DNA of 64,000 nucleotides from NCBI GenBank assembly GCA_963920705.1, contig OY987228.1, positions 14,305,187-14,369,186 on the forward strand, in the 5' to 3' direction. The DNA is from Odiellus spinosus (lineage: Eukaryota > Arthropoda > Arachnida > Opiliones > Phalangiidae). The position numbers and the translations under genes were made by a program. The notes below the pieces were generated by a model. It had not been told where the DNA came from and searched no databases. It saw only the letters and a program-made list of their open reading frames with translations. Position 1 is the first letter of the stretch. Each line of letters opens with the position of its first letter. Of the stretch, positions 24,601 through 37,339 are shown piece by piece.

Positions 24601-27600
24601 AAGATATGCTGGGATGGCGTTGACAAATTTGACGTTTGGCGACGGGACGAATAAAGCCTTGCTGTGCTCGATGAAACCCTTCATGTACGCCCTTGTGGCG
24701 CAACTTCATTCTCCGAGCGAAGATTTGAGGCAAGTGACGGCCAGCGTCCTACGCAACTTGTCATGGAGAGCCGACTCCACTAGTAAACAAATACTAAGAG
24801 AAGTGGGTGCAGTAACTACCCTAATGAAAGCTGCCATGGAAGCCACCAAAGAATCTACCTTGAAAAGCATCCTATCGGCATTGTGGAATCTTTCGGCCCA
24901 CTGCAGCGCCAACAAAGTCGATATCTGCGCGGTAGACGGCGCCCTTGCCTTCCTAGTCGGTACTCTCAATCACAAGAACCCCGCCATAGTCGAGAATGGT
25001 GGCGGAATTCTACGTAATATCTCCAGTCATATCGCTATACATGAAGACCACCGTAGCGTCTTGCGAGCGCATAATTGTCTCGAGATTCTTTTACAACATT
25101 TGAAATCGTCCAGTCTGACGGTGGTTAGCAACGCTTGCGGGACTTTGTGGAATCTTTCGGCTCGATGTCCGGAAGACCAGAAAGCTCTGTGGGACATGGG
25201 AGCCGTCGATATGCTGAGGAATTTGGTTCACTCTAAGCACAAAATGATATCGATGGGAAGCTCGGCGGCTTTAAAGAATTTGATTTCCGCCAAACCTATA
25301 GGCAGGAACGGCGTTCCCGCCGCCGCTAGTCTGAACCAAAGAGCGTTGTTAACTATGAACGGTAACATGCCCAGTTTATTAGTCAGAAAACAAAGGGCTT
25401 TGGAAGAAGAGATCGATCAAAGTTTAGCCGAAACTTGCGAAAACATCGACAGTCCGAAATCCAGCCCCACTCATCGCAGCTTGAGTTTGGATAACCGTTT
25501 TGTCGCCAATGGAAACTATCCACCGTACATGTACCTACCTGGAAGAATGTATCACAGTGTTAATGGGCAGGTGGCTAATGGACACCATGTTCCTAGATCA
25601 GAAAGCCGAGAAAGCGTCGGCAGCACACATTCTGAACCTGTCGGAATGCATAATATCAGAAGCGTCTACCACAATTTCACTCGAAACCGAAGATTCGCTT
25701 CATTGGACCATAGGTACTATCACAGAAACGTAGACATTGATCGGAATGGGTATCCCGGAATTCACGATTACGGGATCAGGGTTGAAGATTATCATCCGGT
25801 GGAGTACAGAAGACATTCGGGAAACCGAATGAGTGGGTCTTACCACGCCGAAGAAAGGCAACCTCGATCGCCCGATAAGAAAAAGAGGCACAGCGCGGAC
25901 TACTCACACAGTTACTATCATCAAAGGAGGGAGATCGACTTCAATCAAAACTTACCTTCGACCTCGACAAATGGTTTAGGGCATCCGCCGCCGTCCACCA
26001 CCTCTTCGGTTTGGCAGCTACGCGAAGGATACAAGGATTTGACTAAAAAACTAGAGGAAATGAATCTAGATTCTCACGCTCAAGACCAACCTATAGATTA
26101 CAGCAGGAAATACGCCGTAGATTCCGAATTCGAAGTGGAAGATAATAAAAAAGATCCCAAAAGATTCATCAAAAGTAAATCTACGCAATTGCCACCCACG
26201 CAAAAGGTTAACAATTACGTCACGGACAAGAACGAACAGAACGAACGGAAGAAGAGCGAGAAGGAGATCAAGGCGGAAACGTTCGACATGTGGCAGAGTC
26301 AGAAAAGCGAGATGACCGATTCTTCTTCGTCCGTTTTCACTCACAAGCAAACTCTGGCGGCTCTGAGGAAGAGCGGCCAAGAGTGCAGCGTCGAGCATTT
26401 ACTTTATAGCAGTTATCAAGAAACGGATCTCGATGACCCTGACCAGCCCACTGACTACAGTAGCAAGTATAAGGAACGAATGGATTTAACCGAAGAGTAC
26501 GAATCGAAATTTATGGGAGACGAGTCGACGGTTAAACTGGCTTCTTGCCACGACGATTCGCTGAAAGTGTATTGTACCGAAGGAACCCCCTTGAATTTCT
26601 CGACCGCCTCTTCCATGTCGGACCTGCGGGAGATTCCAGCTTCTTCTCTTTTGGATACTCCTCAAGAGGAAGAGGAAGACGCTACAATCATTGAAGAGAA
26701 CGAACCGTCAAAAAAGTCGGTCTCTGAAACAAAAACTTCCAGAGTTATCAAACCCAAGGAAGTGAAAGGAAAAGAGATTTCCGCCAAACCAACGGATGCC
26801 GTGAAGAAACCTTCAGTGGGTTTAGAGAAAGAAGGTCGGTCCGATTTAAAACTACCTAGTATGTAGTACGATTTAATCCAAATTAAATTTTTTAATTACA
26901 GTTAAGTCTGTCACTTTTGGACAAGATGTAGATTACGCCACGGAAACTCCGTTAATGTTTTCTCGCTGTAGCTCTATGGGCTCTTTGAATAGTTTCGATC
27001 AACATTCCATTCACGACGATCGAAGCTCTGTCGTCAGTGACTTTAGGTACGTTAAATTCTCTTTCTTAGTTCCAACTAAATATTAAATAAGAATATTAAT
27101 ATTCTTTGACACAGTCGTCGCGCGAGCGAAGTGGTTTCGCCTAGCGATCTTCCCGACTCGCCAAGTCAAACCATGCCCGCTAGTCCCAGAAGACACAAGC
27201 AAGGCTCCGCCTTTAATTTCTCAAATAAATCTGAGTCGAGCAACTCTCCCGCGAGAGTTTTCGGCACTCATTCTTCCCCTCTCAAACTGGTAAGTCGAGT
27301 TCACCTTGAGGAGGAAGAGGATTCCAAGAAGATTTTTGCCGAAGAAGGTACTCCCGTCGAATTTTCGCGAGGAACTAGCCTCAGTTCTTTGACTATCAAC
27401 GACGCGGAAAAGGTGTCTTTAAAATGCAAAGAGAACCGTGACGATGAAACCGAGAAAGAAAGGGAAACGTCGCGAGAATCCGTCAAGGAATCAAACGCCA
27501 GAACCAGTGGTTCCAGCCCCGTAAGAGACAATGTCAATGAAGAAGTATCGGACACTGACACCAATGACGAAGACCTATTGAACGCGTGCATCATTTCCGG

Positions 27601-28217
27601 AATGCCCAACAGTCGTAATGAAAAAGGTGGCAACAATAATAACACACCACGAAATGTTAAAGGGATTCTACCAACTGGAATTCCAGTTCCTTTGCACAAC
27701 GGTCTGCCCGTTCCTCTGAAACCAGTCAGATCAATCGGCGGACGACCCAAGTCGGTTCCCAACATGGACACTGCCAACAAAAATCTTACGGAAGACGGTT
27801 TCAACAGCGATTCCACCAAAGTTTACAAAACCGAAGGCACCCCTGGTCTGTCGCACGCCACCTCGCTGAGCGAACTAAGTGTTATTTCTGGAATGGAAAA
27901 TCAAACGGCCTCGCCTTTTAATCATAGCGAATACAGATCGGACAGCAGCGCCAGTTCCGCGTGTGACGATAACGAAAACCTCCTTCAGCAATGCATCCAA
28001 TCAGGAATGCCCAAATCTAAAATACCAATCTTGCCCAGGACTAATAATTTGAGCCAGAGTTTAGATGCCGGAAAGCAAGACAATTTGGCCAACAACAAAT
28101 TTCGCTCCTTGGTTCCAATTAGAATGACTGCTTCGGAATACAGAGTAGAAGGTGATGGCACCAGCTCTTCGGACGAGCAACAGCCTTTAACGCCTCAACA
28201 TCATCACAATCACCACC

Positions 28218-28248
<31 letters not shown>

Positions 28249-31200
28249 TCAACAGCAACAAATAAATCAAAATCAAAAGAGGCACCAACAGGGTTCTCAC
28301 CATAATTGCGGTTTTAATCACACGTGGGCTAAACCCGATCCGGATCGTAGCATCTCCAATCTAAAGAAGGTGAAGAGATGTTCGTCTGCCGAAAGGAAGA
28401 CTCATTTAGTTACGGCAGCCATTCGACCTATGCCGCCACAGCAAGATCAATTAAAAAGGGGACACAGCTATACTCCGGACTCGTGCGATTCTCCCAGAAT
28501 GTATCTTGTGGAAGGAACACCCGTTGCTTTCTCTAGAAACGATTCTTTGAGTTCGCTGAGCTGCGAGGAGGAAAACAGGGACAAGAATGAGCCAGACAAA
28601 ACTCTTAGCCAGCCTACCGAAGGTAAGATATTTATGTTTTACTAACTTTTAACCTACAGTATTGTTTATCAATTAGCATTATGAAGAATCTAGTTTGAAA
28701 TGTTTTAGAATAGGGAATATTGAACCACACATATGGGTCTATACTAAACGTCGTATCGTCAACCATTGTTTACGGTTTAGTTTCTTAATGCGTGAAATAC
28801 GCTCTTTTCTTCCGTTAGGAGATAAAAAGTTCCAGTCCAACATTCCTACTCTTTTCAAACATCCTGAACGAGCCACAGTGTCTTCGACACACTCGGACTC
28901 TTCTCAAGGAATGAAAATGTTCAGTTCTACCCCAAATCAGAGCCCTTCTAAATTTGCCGTATCGGACGCGACACAACAAGAACCTAAACAATCTTTTATG
29001 GTCGAGGGTACGCCCGTTTGCTTTTCTCGAAATAGTTCGCTCAGCTCTTTAAGTGTAGAGTCTCTGGACGAACCGTCCACTTCGGAACAGGCTCTTCTCG
29101 AGGAATGTATTAATTCTGGCAAACCAAAGGACAGCCCTAAGGACAAGAGACGTCGCGTTCGAGCTCCTGGGGGAATTCCCGTGCTTTGCAAACCGTTCGA
29201 GAAACCGGGAGCCAGGGCCTCGCCCAAGAGTAGCCCTCGAACGACTAATCGGCTGAGTAACCAGTATCAAAACGCGATGGAAGAGTGCGAAGAGAAGATT
29301 AAGGAAGACGAGAGAACGAAAGAGAATATTAGCAAGGGCGAAGGGGCCAATAGACCCGATGTTACTGGCACTAAGTCTCATCAAACCGAGGAAGAAACGC
29401 GCGAGTCCGAAGAGGCGGAAGACGAGGTTCTAGTGGTGACCATTAGGTCGACCGGAAACGGCTCTAATAAAAACTCCCCACCAGACTTGATTTTATCGAC
29501 CGGTGGCCGAGTTATGACTGAATCTTTCGAGATTCACAGAGAAGCGAAAAAGATCGTCGAGAAGGTCGAAGCCGAGGCTGAAGACTTAACCCAGAGCTCT
29601 CTTAGCTGCGTGTCTGATTTGGACAACGTCAAACCGCCGTCCGTCATGGGTGATCTTCTGTCTCTGAGCATGAACAGTAGCGGATTTTCTGAAATAGAGA
29701 AGGGGGCCACCTGGAGAAAGGGCAAAGATGGCAGGCGTATGGTGCCCGAAACGGTTCGAAGGGCCTTAGGCGGAAACATAGAGGCCATGAAGTCCAGTAT
29801 GAGCTCGGATATAATCGATAACGTTAAGCCACCTTCGTGTATGGGGTCCATCGAAAATTTAAGCATGAAAAGTAGCTTCACATCGGACCTTTTGGACAAT
29901 ATCAATCCTCCTTCGGCTATGGACTTACTAACGAGAACAGGCAGCTGCACCAGTTTAAACAGTATTAGCTCCGACATCTTGGAATGTCAGTCTCCTTCCA
30001 TGGGAGACTTTCCCAACGGGAAAAGTAACGGAGGAGGAAATACAGAAATGTTTCAAAGATTGAACGCCGCCGCCGCCATGGTACAAGTCTATTCCAGAGA
30101 ATTGTCCAACATAATGAACGGCGGCAATAAGAGTACGGGAAGCAGCAATTCCGAAATGATCGAACACATCAATCCTCCTTCAATGTACATCGACATCGGT
30201 GACTTGACAGTCCACGACGGAACTGAAGTCATGACGGATACTATGGCATCCGACACCGAAATGGAAGAAGACTTACCCCGAGACGACGAAACCGATTTGG
30301 GTTCGTCTGATACTTTGAGGGGACCGCGCTTATTTTCCCTGGCCAGGGATGACGATTTTGACGGAAGCACCGAGAACGTCAGTACTTTGATCGAAGATTC
30401 TCCTCGGAAACGAATCGGAGAAGCCCCTAGACTGGAAACAACGGTCGAAGAGTCGGGTTCACCACTAAGCGACGAAATATCGTTGAAGAGAAAGATTCAA
30501 GCCGAAACGAATGAAAGGGAGCTTGGAGGAGAGGGGAAGCGGGAATCGCCCGAATGCCGGGAAAAAATGGATTTAACGGCCGAAGAGTTTCAAAAATTGC
30601 AAGACGACGCCAACAGATTGGCCTCTAACTTGCACCAATTGGGCAACGTGTTACCATTGTCCGACGAAGAGGACATTGTTAGTTTGACTGGCGGCAACTC
30701 GGAAAAGATGTTGGACGACGAGACGATCTCGCTCGTATCGAACGAATCGGATCACGAGATGGAGGAGAGCGACGACGAAATTAATAACGCCACATATCAA
30801 GTGTCGCCGAGACAAGCGCGAATCGTCAAGCCCGTCATCCGCGAACGAATCTCTGCGCTACCCAAGCCTTCGCATCCTATCAAAGGTAAGGAACCTAGTC
30901 TTCTCTATAATAGAATCTCCTCTAGCAGTGCACCGCCATTGAAAGCCAAAGAAACACCTCCTGTTCCTAATCCCGCTTTTAAAGAAACCGTAGGCCTAAC
31001 TTCGGGTTCTGTGAAACCCACCAGGGCGTCGGCCGTGAGAAGCGCCGCTATCCATTCTAACCGCTCCGTCAGGCCGCCTATCCCAATCCGGAAGACTTCC
31101 CCCAAGCGGGCGTCGGAGGAGACCGCCTTGACCTTCTCCAGGCCGCCTCCTCCTCCTCCGACCAGGAAATCGGCTCCTGAAGTTCCGCCGAAACCAAAAT

Positions 31201-31988
31201 TCGACACGAACACTTTCACCCGACCCAAAGATAAAGCGACCGATCAAAGAAAGAGCGAACTCGCTTCGTCCAATTTACCCGCCGTCGAAACGGACGCTGA
31301 CGAAAACCGACCAAAGTTGGTCAAGCAAGGAACCTTCACCAAAGACTCTCCAACCCATAACGCCGCTTCTACCAGCGGCTCCTCGGCCGCCGAGAGAAAA
31401 AGATCCTCTGACCCTTCGCCCGGGGCTTCTTCTCTTCCCGATTGTCGCGAAACGAGTCCGGGTAGAACTGTCGTAGCCAACCAGCATAATCGACGCATGT
31501 CTTATGGCGGTAGTACCGCATCTGGTCTTCAGAACGTTAACGCAGTTATGCGTCGAAACAACAGCGGCCTGAACTTAAGGAAAGATCCTTCCGCGGTGTT
31601 CAACGGTGGCATGAAAAATTCGGCCAGTAGTCGCAGTTTAACCAGACAAGACGACGGCATCGCGATTCGCCCTGTCAACAAAACTAAGAGAAGTCCCAGC
31701 TCTTCCAGTCTCGGAAGCCGCGAGTCGCCCGTCGGAGGAAGCAACGTCAGTCTTTCGTCGACTTCTTCCTCCGGCACTCGTAAAAGCAATTTCGTCGGCA
31801 CCGCTTCCGGTAAGAAAGAGGTGACTAGCAAGATCGCCTCAATATGGAAAAAGGGCGCCAAACCAGATCTACCAGCTAGAAACGATGGTGCCTCCAGAAG
31901 TAGAATAGCCACTGCGGCGTCTTCAGCCGGAAGCGGTAAAGCAAAGATAGTTAAGCCAGTCACAATTTCTCGTAACAGCCGTCTGTAA
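15671..31988 (+). CDS. APC: Adenomatous polyposis coli (APC) homologue, 5' incomplete
   Basis: Scaffold of the beta-catenin destruction complex in Wnt signalling, also linked to microtubules and adhesion. Eleven exons join in phase: 15671-16103, 19733-20093, 22236-22329, 22414-22557, 22662-22857, 22937-23212, 23284-23553, 24426-26858, 26902-27046, 27115-28622 and 28819-31988. This gives 3,009 residues plus a missing N-terminal exon, against 2,843 for human APC. Order: coiled-coil remnant (MKDALVHLESSI), Ser/Pro-rich linker, armadillo repeats (about 23095-25310; VEMVYSLLSMLG, LRRYAGMALTNLTFGD, GTLWNLSARC), two 15-residue beta-catenin repeats (PIDYSRKYA at 26090, PTDYSSKYK at 26440), and six 20-residue repeats (xVEGTPVxFSRxxSLSSLS type) starting near 26567, 26930, 27328, 27819, 28498 and 28994. 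Three SAMP-like Axin motifs lie near 27575, 27980 and 29095. The polyQ tract, the KLVKQGTFTKD basic motif and the SKIASIWK motif follow. It ends SRNSRL, without the PDZ ligand of vertebrate APC. Confidence 0.95.
16184..16305 (+). promoter_or_regulatory. Possible TATA promoter and non-coding alternative first exon of APC
   Basis: TATAAAAG at 16184-16191 is followed 26 bases later by an initiator-like TCACTC (A at 16210). The following 95 bases have no ATG and end exactly at a GTAAGT donor (16306-16311). This is the arrangement of a non-coding first exon. Spliced to the exon at 19733 it would make an APC form without the N-terminal coiled coil. Seen: the motifs and spacing. Inferred: promoter use. 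Confidence 0.35.
17770..17900 (+). promoter_or_regulatory. CpG-rich block with CRE palindrome
   Basis: Within an AT-rich intron, this block is CpG-dense (CGTCGCGCGCCTGCGCGGGG near 17793) and holds a full TGACGTCA site near 17861. TCTCTTTTCCAG just upstream and GTAAGG at 17896 would also frame a 52-base exon at 17844-17895. Either a second internal promoter or a small exon is possible. No downstream coding frame supports the exon reading. Confidence 0.3.
20094..22235 (+). other. APC intron, no feature seen
   Basis: A 2.1-kb AT-rich intron between two APC exons. No repeat, exon or RNA gene recognised. Confidence 0.6.
23554..24425 (+). other. APC intron with hAT-MITE fragment
   Basis: An 870-bp intron that interrupts the armadillo domain between the third and fourth repeats, roughly. 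Contains the transposon fragment at 23883-23945 and an AAAT short repeat near 23680-23692. Confidence 0.6.
23883..23945 (-). mobile_element. Fragment of the hAT-like MITE
   Basis: In reverse complement this segment matches 49370-49433 of the full element closely, sharing ATTGGACAAATGTCCAGTAA and the following TTCAAAAGTT. The ends are absent, so it is a remnant inside an APC intron. Confidence 0.7.
28198..28262 (+). repeat. CAA/CAC tract coding poly-His/Gln in APC
   Basis: Short codon repeat that gives a His/Asn-rich stretch followed by a run of 11 glutamines and a second short Gln run, between the fourth and fifth 20-residue repeats. Likely length-variable. Confidence 0.9.
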
Positions 31989-33189
31989 TTCCTCAAAAAA
32001 AAAAAAAAAAAAAAAAGGCTTTAAGACTAAGAAATGCCCGAATTGGGACTTTGGGATAAATTGTCTCTTCCATATGATGAAAGTGAACGGGTCGAATTAA
32101 TTCGAGAAAAACAAATTTGGCCGCTATTTTTATGGGAAAGACGCGTTTTGTGATTCCTTTATTTGAGCGCGACACTGAATTGTAATAATCAGACGACGGC
32201 AGCTTGGGGGAATTATTAAAGGAAAACTATACTATTACACGTAAAAATTCTAGTCGTTATATTTAAGAAATAAAATGAATAATGTTATTTCAACCTCAAA
32301 ATACCCTCGGATGTTTTAATTTTAATGGTCAGACTCGTAAAGCTTCGTTTCGCTTAATCTTAAAAAGTTAAAAATAAAACTAACAAAAATTCAAACCGCG
32401 TGGTGTGTGGAGAGGAGAAAGTAAAGATTTCAATTTAAGGCTTAATAAATTTTCTTAATTTAAATAATCAAATAAAACCTTCATCTCGCTCTAATTTCTA
32501 ATGTTAATGTTGATGGTGCATTTTAAAACAACCAAGCAAAAGAAATCATTCCATAACAATCCGATTTGGAAATATTTCAAACTATCTGTCCCTTTAATGA
32601 TGAAGTTAATACCGCAGAAATCGTTAGCTTTTGTTGAAAACCAAAGCCCCAATACGATCACTTAATTTATTTCAGTTTTTTTGGTTTTATAGTAGAAAAA
32701 CTACTAATTTATAAACTAAGTGTATTGTTGTACATATTAGGTTATTTTAAAATTTTGGTAGAAGAAAGTAAAAGAACGGGTTATGAAAACAATCGCTACT
32801 CCAACTTTTTACTCTCAAAACAAAAAGCTGGTGCTACGCGTGATGATGACGTCATATATGATTTAAGAAACCTAAATCAATAGGATTGGAATCGGATTGT
32901 GGCTTAATTTTAATACGTACATTTTTCGATCAAATCATTTTATACTCAATCTGGCCCAGCTTTTGTTTTTTAGATATAAATTTTTAGTTGTATTTTAGTT
33001 GCGAGAATTCTTGAATTCTTTCCCCACAATTTCTTCCGAATTAATTTTAAATTCTCAACTTTAAAAGCGAAATAAAGTTTAATCGTTTGTTTTAAATAAG
33101 TCTCTCTAAATATGTAAATAGTTCATCTGTATCATAAAAACACCAAGAATACTGGCAGAAAAACTCGAAATTTGAGAGCAATTTTCTCG

Positions 33190-33220
<31 letters not shown>

Positions 33221-33490
33221 AAAATATTAAAAAAAAATTTCGGATAAAGAAATTGAAAACGCATGACTGGTTCCTCTATATTAATAAGAAAATAAAAATA
33301 AGCCGTTTTTAACTCGAAACGGCCAATAAAACTCGTAGTAATTATATAAAAAAATATATAAAAAGAAAGAAAACAATGTGTACATGTAATTTATAGTTTA
33401 TGCGGTTTTATTTATGTTCTTTGTAAAATAAATGAAAAATCGAGTCGATAGTTAAATTTTTTTGGCTTTATAGTCAATAAAGAAAATATT
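31989..33490 (+). other. APC 3' untranslated region
   Basis: Starts with an adenine run of about 22 only 10 bases after the stop, and contains another run of about 26 near 33192. Several AATAAA signals occur (for example near 32450, 33326, 33427 and 33475). The cluster near 33430-33480 is the most likely main cleavage region. AT-rich with no coding. Confidence 0.5.
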
Positions 33491-33821
33491 CATACAAGAT
33501 GTATAAAATGCTTCGCTTTCTTCATGTACAAAAACAATTTGGAAATTATTTTTTACAAGTGATCCGCTTTTAAGAGGAAATTAATCTATTGCAGCCTTTA
33601 TGAGTGAAACGTATAATATAAATAAGTCATAAACGGATTAAGTCATATTTGTTTAAAACCTGAATAAGTCATAAACGGAATAACTCAAAATTCGGTAACC
33701 GGATTAATTCATAAAGCTTGGGTATAAAAACATAATAAATTATAATTACTAGAATAACTTAATTATGAGTTATTAAGTTTATAAATAAGTTATAAACGTA
33801 TGATTATAGTCATAGAATAAC
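33491..33821. other. Intergenic, AT-rich
   Basis: Contains imperfect repeats of a TAAGTCATAAACGGA motif (three times between 33620 and 33720). No gene seen. Confidence 0.5.
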
Positions 33822-34248
33822 TCTTAAAGGGAGAATGCAACCTAACGAGTGAATTTTTTTATCGTTTAAATAGGCATAATCCACCAATTAAAAAATATTT
33901 CAAACTAAAAATAAATTTAAAACTTACCTGGAAAATTGGCTTAGTTGGATTCATTGATATCCTGAATTTCTTCCCATTGAAGGGTCAGCGACCAAGTCAC
34001 CAGTCAAATGTTATTGGAAGTCTCATGGAGATCTCGCATTAATGACGGGCTCATTGGTACCTGACCTATCAATTTGAAGAAATTCAGGATCTCCATGAAT
34101 CTAACTAAGCCTATTTTGACAGTAAGTTTTATATTTATTTCTTGTTTATTATTGGTTTGCAAATATTTTTACTGGTGGATTAGGGATATTTAAACAGTAA
34201 GGAATTGATAAAAAAATCACTTGTTAGGTTAAATACTCCCTTTGAAGT
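33822..34248. mobile_element. Foldback element, about 430 bp
   Basis: Inverted arms of about 160 bases (33822-33985 and 34076-34248) diverged by scattered substitutions. They begin and end with AAAGGGAG ... CCTAAC, include ATAATCCACCA/TGGTGGATTA, and enclose a 90-base centre. A single arm of the same family occurs at 45762-45950. Non-autonomous MITE; superfamily unknown. Confidence 0.75.
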
Positions 34249-36090
34249 AATACAACCGGAATTACTTCTAAACAGAATAAGCCGTAAACTTTAAATTTTA
34301 ACTTTTGGTTTATTTCGCAAACCATTTTTTTTTGTGTGTACAAACTCATTTGGGGTAAAACTTAACGGATCACATAAATTATAATTTTCAGTTCATGGCA
34401 TATTCCGGTAACTAATTTTATAATTTATTCTGATTTAGACTTATTACATTTTATGAATTGTTCTATTTATGACTTAGTAATACTGTTTTCGAATTTTATG
34501 AGTTATTCCATTTATGAATGTATCCATGTTTCAAACTTCCAATTATGGCTAATTCCTTTTATGAATTGTTCCACTTTACCATTATGAGAATAGGATCTAT
34601 GTTTACCAAGAAAGAATTGAAGCCCCTAAGAGCCTTAAAAAGGTTCAGTCAGTGTTGTCGTAAATTCTTGAAAATTACCATGGTTCACCAGAAGGAGAAT
34701 TTGCAATCACTTTATGTGAGTATAAATATTGCAGATGAAACTATCTCCGCTTTTCTAATTTTGCAAACTTCTTTTGACGAATCCTATTTCTGCATAAACT
34801 TCTGTTTGCATGTCAACCATTTGAAAAAATTAAGTTTAGTGTATGAAAGACAGGCCAAAATTTCTGGGGTGCCCATATAAATTATTTTTATAAATCTTTT
34901 TTAATTATTCATACGAAACCTGAATAAGCAGGGCTAATCTCGGGTGTATTACCAAAACCAATAACCATATCTAACACAATTAAAAGTGTATTAATATCAA
35001 TTCGACAATTTTTTAAATCAAAACTATGCCTAGCATAGTTAACTCCTAAGTTATTGGCATGGGAATTTCCAAATGGGGCTATATTTGAAAATCTACGTGT
35101 ATAAGATTTTTAAATTTGGCGCCTCACAGGAAGTGAGATTGCTCGATGTTCAAGCGCGCAACACTTTCTGCGCATCTATTTGATTTCAGATGTCAGAATT
35201 TTTAAGGCTATTTAGGCGGTTTTTGGCCTACCAAGCAAATAGAGGTAAATAATAGAAACGTCACGTGATAAAGAGGCATGTGTTTGATTTTACTCGCTGA
35301 AAAATAGATCCATCGCCATGTGATGTCACCAGAGGTCTGAAGGTCAAGGCAAATAGTAAGAATCGTGAAACATTTTTAACCTCGAGCTCGAATAAAATCG
35401 GTAACCCCCATTAAGGATAATCAAATCCTCGAATAAAATTCTCTACGCCAAGAACTAAACGTTTGAAACCCGGAAACTGGAACTATTTGGTATTACTACG
35501 CAGCGTAGTTTTGAAAGAGGTAAAGTGACAAAAAGGTCATCGGTCATGCGCAGTTGATTACTAATGGCGAAAAATAGAAAACGTGCCAGGTGTTTCCCAC
35601 ATTTCAGTTTTTTTCGACGGTACCGGACGGAGTTTGCCTATCTTCTCAACCGCTGTTCCCCTTTCAATTACGCTGTCAATGTGGTCAACATATTCGCCTC
35701 GCTATACCGAACGAAGCCGTTTTGAATCGCTGTTAAATATTTCAAGAAAAAACACTTTATAAAGGTAAATAACTTTAATATTTATTTTCATTTGATAGTA
35801 TTTTAAGGGTGACCTTTGATTATAATAGAGATATTTAATAATTGGGGAGAGGGGGACTTTTCAGTAAGGTCTAAACGCGTTATTTCATAGTGTAAAATGA
35901 ATATAAATTAAGATGTATTTTTAAATGAAGCTGTTGTCTGTTTCAACCTGATTTAGCAGAGAAACTTCATTACACACAACGCTAGGACTTTTCTATCGTA
36001 TACTTAATATAAAAGAAGTGTAGCGTTTCACTCGCTGCCAAATCCGGGTGAAATTAGTATATATTAAGCGCTTAAGTAGATCTATTGTCT
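34249..36090. other. Intergenic between APC and filamin-like gene (convergent)
   Basis: AT-rich. It must include the 3' untranslated region of the minus-strand filamin-like gene near 36 kb. A 120-codon open frame at 34518-34880 has no recognisable domain and is not called. Nothing else seen. Confidence 0.5.
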
Positions 36091-37304
36091 TTAATAAGTA
36101 ACTTTGCATATGAAAGGGCTTTCGGGAATATTCCATTCTGACCATTTAACACTAATGATATAATATCCGGGTTCCAATACTTCGTACATAACTTCGTAAC
36201 AATATTCTCCCGCGTAAGAGACCACCACTTCCTTCACATCGTGCTCGCCAGGCCCTTGGACGCTTACAGTCAAATATCCTTTCCCTCCTCCAGAAGTACA
36301 GACCTGGAAATAGAGAGTGTTTGGATTAGGCCTCTAGATATTGGTGATATCATTTTAATAAGTATGTGGTATGCTCGACGTTATCTTAATACGTTACATT
36401 ACCAGCTATTATCAAGGGGCGTAGGAACGTTTTTCAGATTGGGGTGGGGGGGGGTGTCAAAATCGGCAATGTGATAGTTTGTTTTTTTTTCGGATGTATT
36501 CCTACATTGATTTTTTTTTCAAATGCATACCTTTTTCAGATGGTAGGGGGGGGGGGGGGGGCAAATATGATTTTTTACTCTAAAAAGTATTTTTATTTTT
36601 CAAATGCAAATGTCCTAGTCCTAGATTCCTATAACATAAGATGAAAATGGCCTGCCACAAGTACTGTATACAACCCCAAGTATTGTATAATAATATTCAA
36701 ATAATTCACGAGAGTCGAGACAGCTACTACATGCTTAAAAAGAAATAGTTTATTAAATAAACGTTTTTAGGAGAGCTTTCGGACGTATTTTTGTTATTTT
36801 TAAAAATTTTGTTTTGTTAGAGTAGAAAAGGATTGAAAAGGGAGTCACTACTCACTCTAGTACATCCTAAAGCTCTCCTAAAGACATTTATTTAATAAAC
36901 TGTTTCTTTTAACCATGCAATAACTGACTTGCTGTCTCGTAAATTATTTTATTATTATTATACGTTATTCACCATGGTGAAGTTGGTCAACAGATTTTTG
37001 TAAAATGGCCCATCGGTTTTCTATTTGTTGACATTACTTAAGTTAAAACGTTAAAGTAAAGAATTCTTACAACAGCCCAACGGCGAGTCTAGTCTATACT
37101 GTCTAGTCAGGCTGAGATTAAAGGGTTGGTTTTTCACTTTCAGTTTCAGTTTTTTTGAAGTATAGTTTAAGCGATTAAAGCGAATGTATTGGGTCAATCC
37201 ATGTGAATTCGACTTGATGAAAAAGGGCCTAATTTTAAATTTTAACCATTATTTTTCTACGGATATATAAGCGGAAGAAACTGATATATACCAAGTTTCA
37301 GACT

Positions 37305-37339
<35 letters not shown>

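Noticed and set aside
34518-34880. Plus-strand 120-codon frame between APC and the filamin-like gene
   Set aside because: No domain, AT-rich composition, and no neighbouring exon signals. Transcript data could reopen it.
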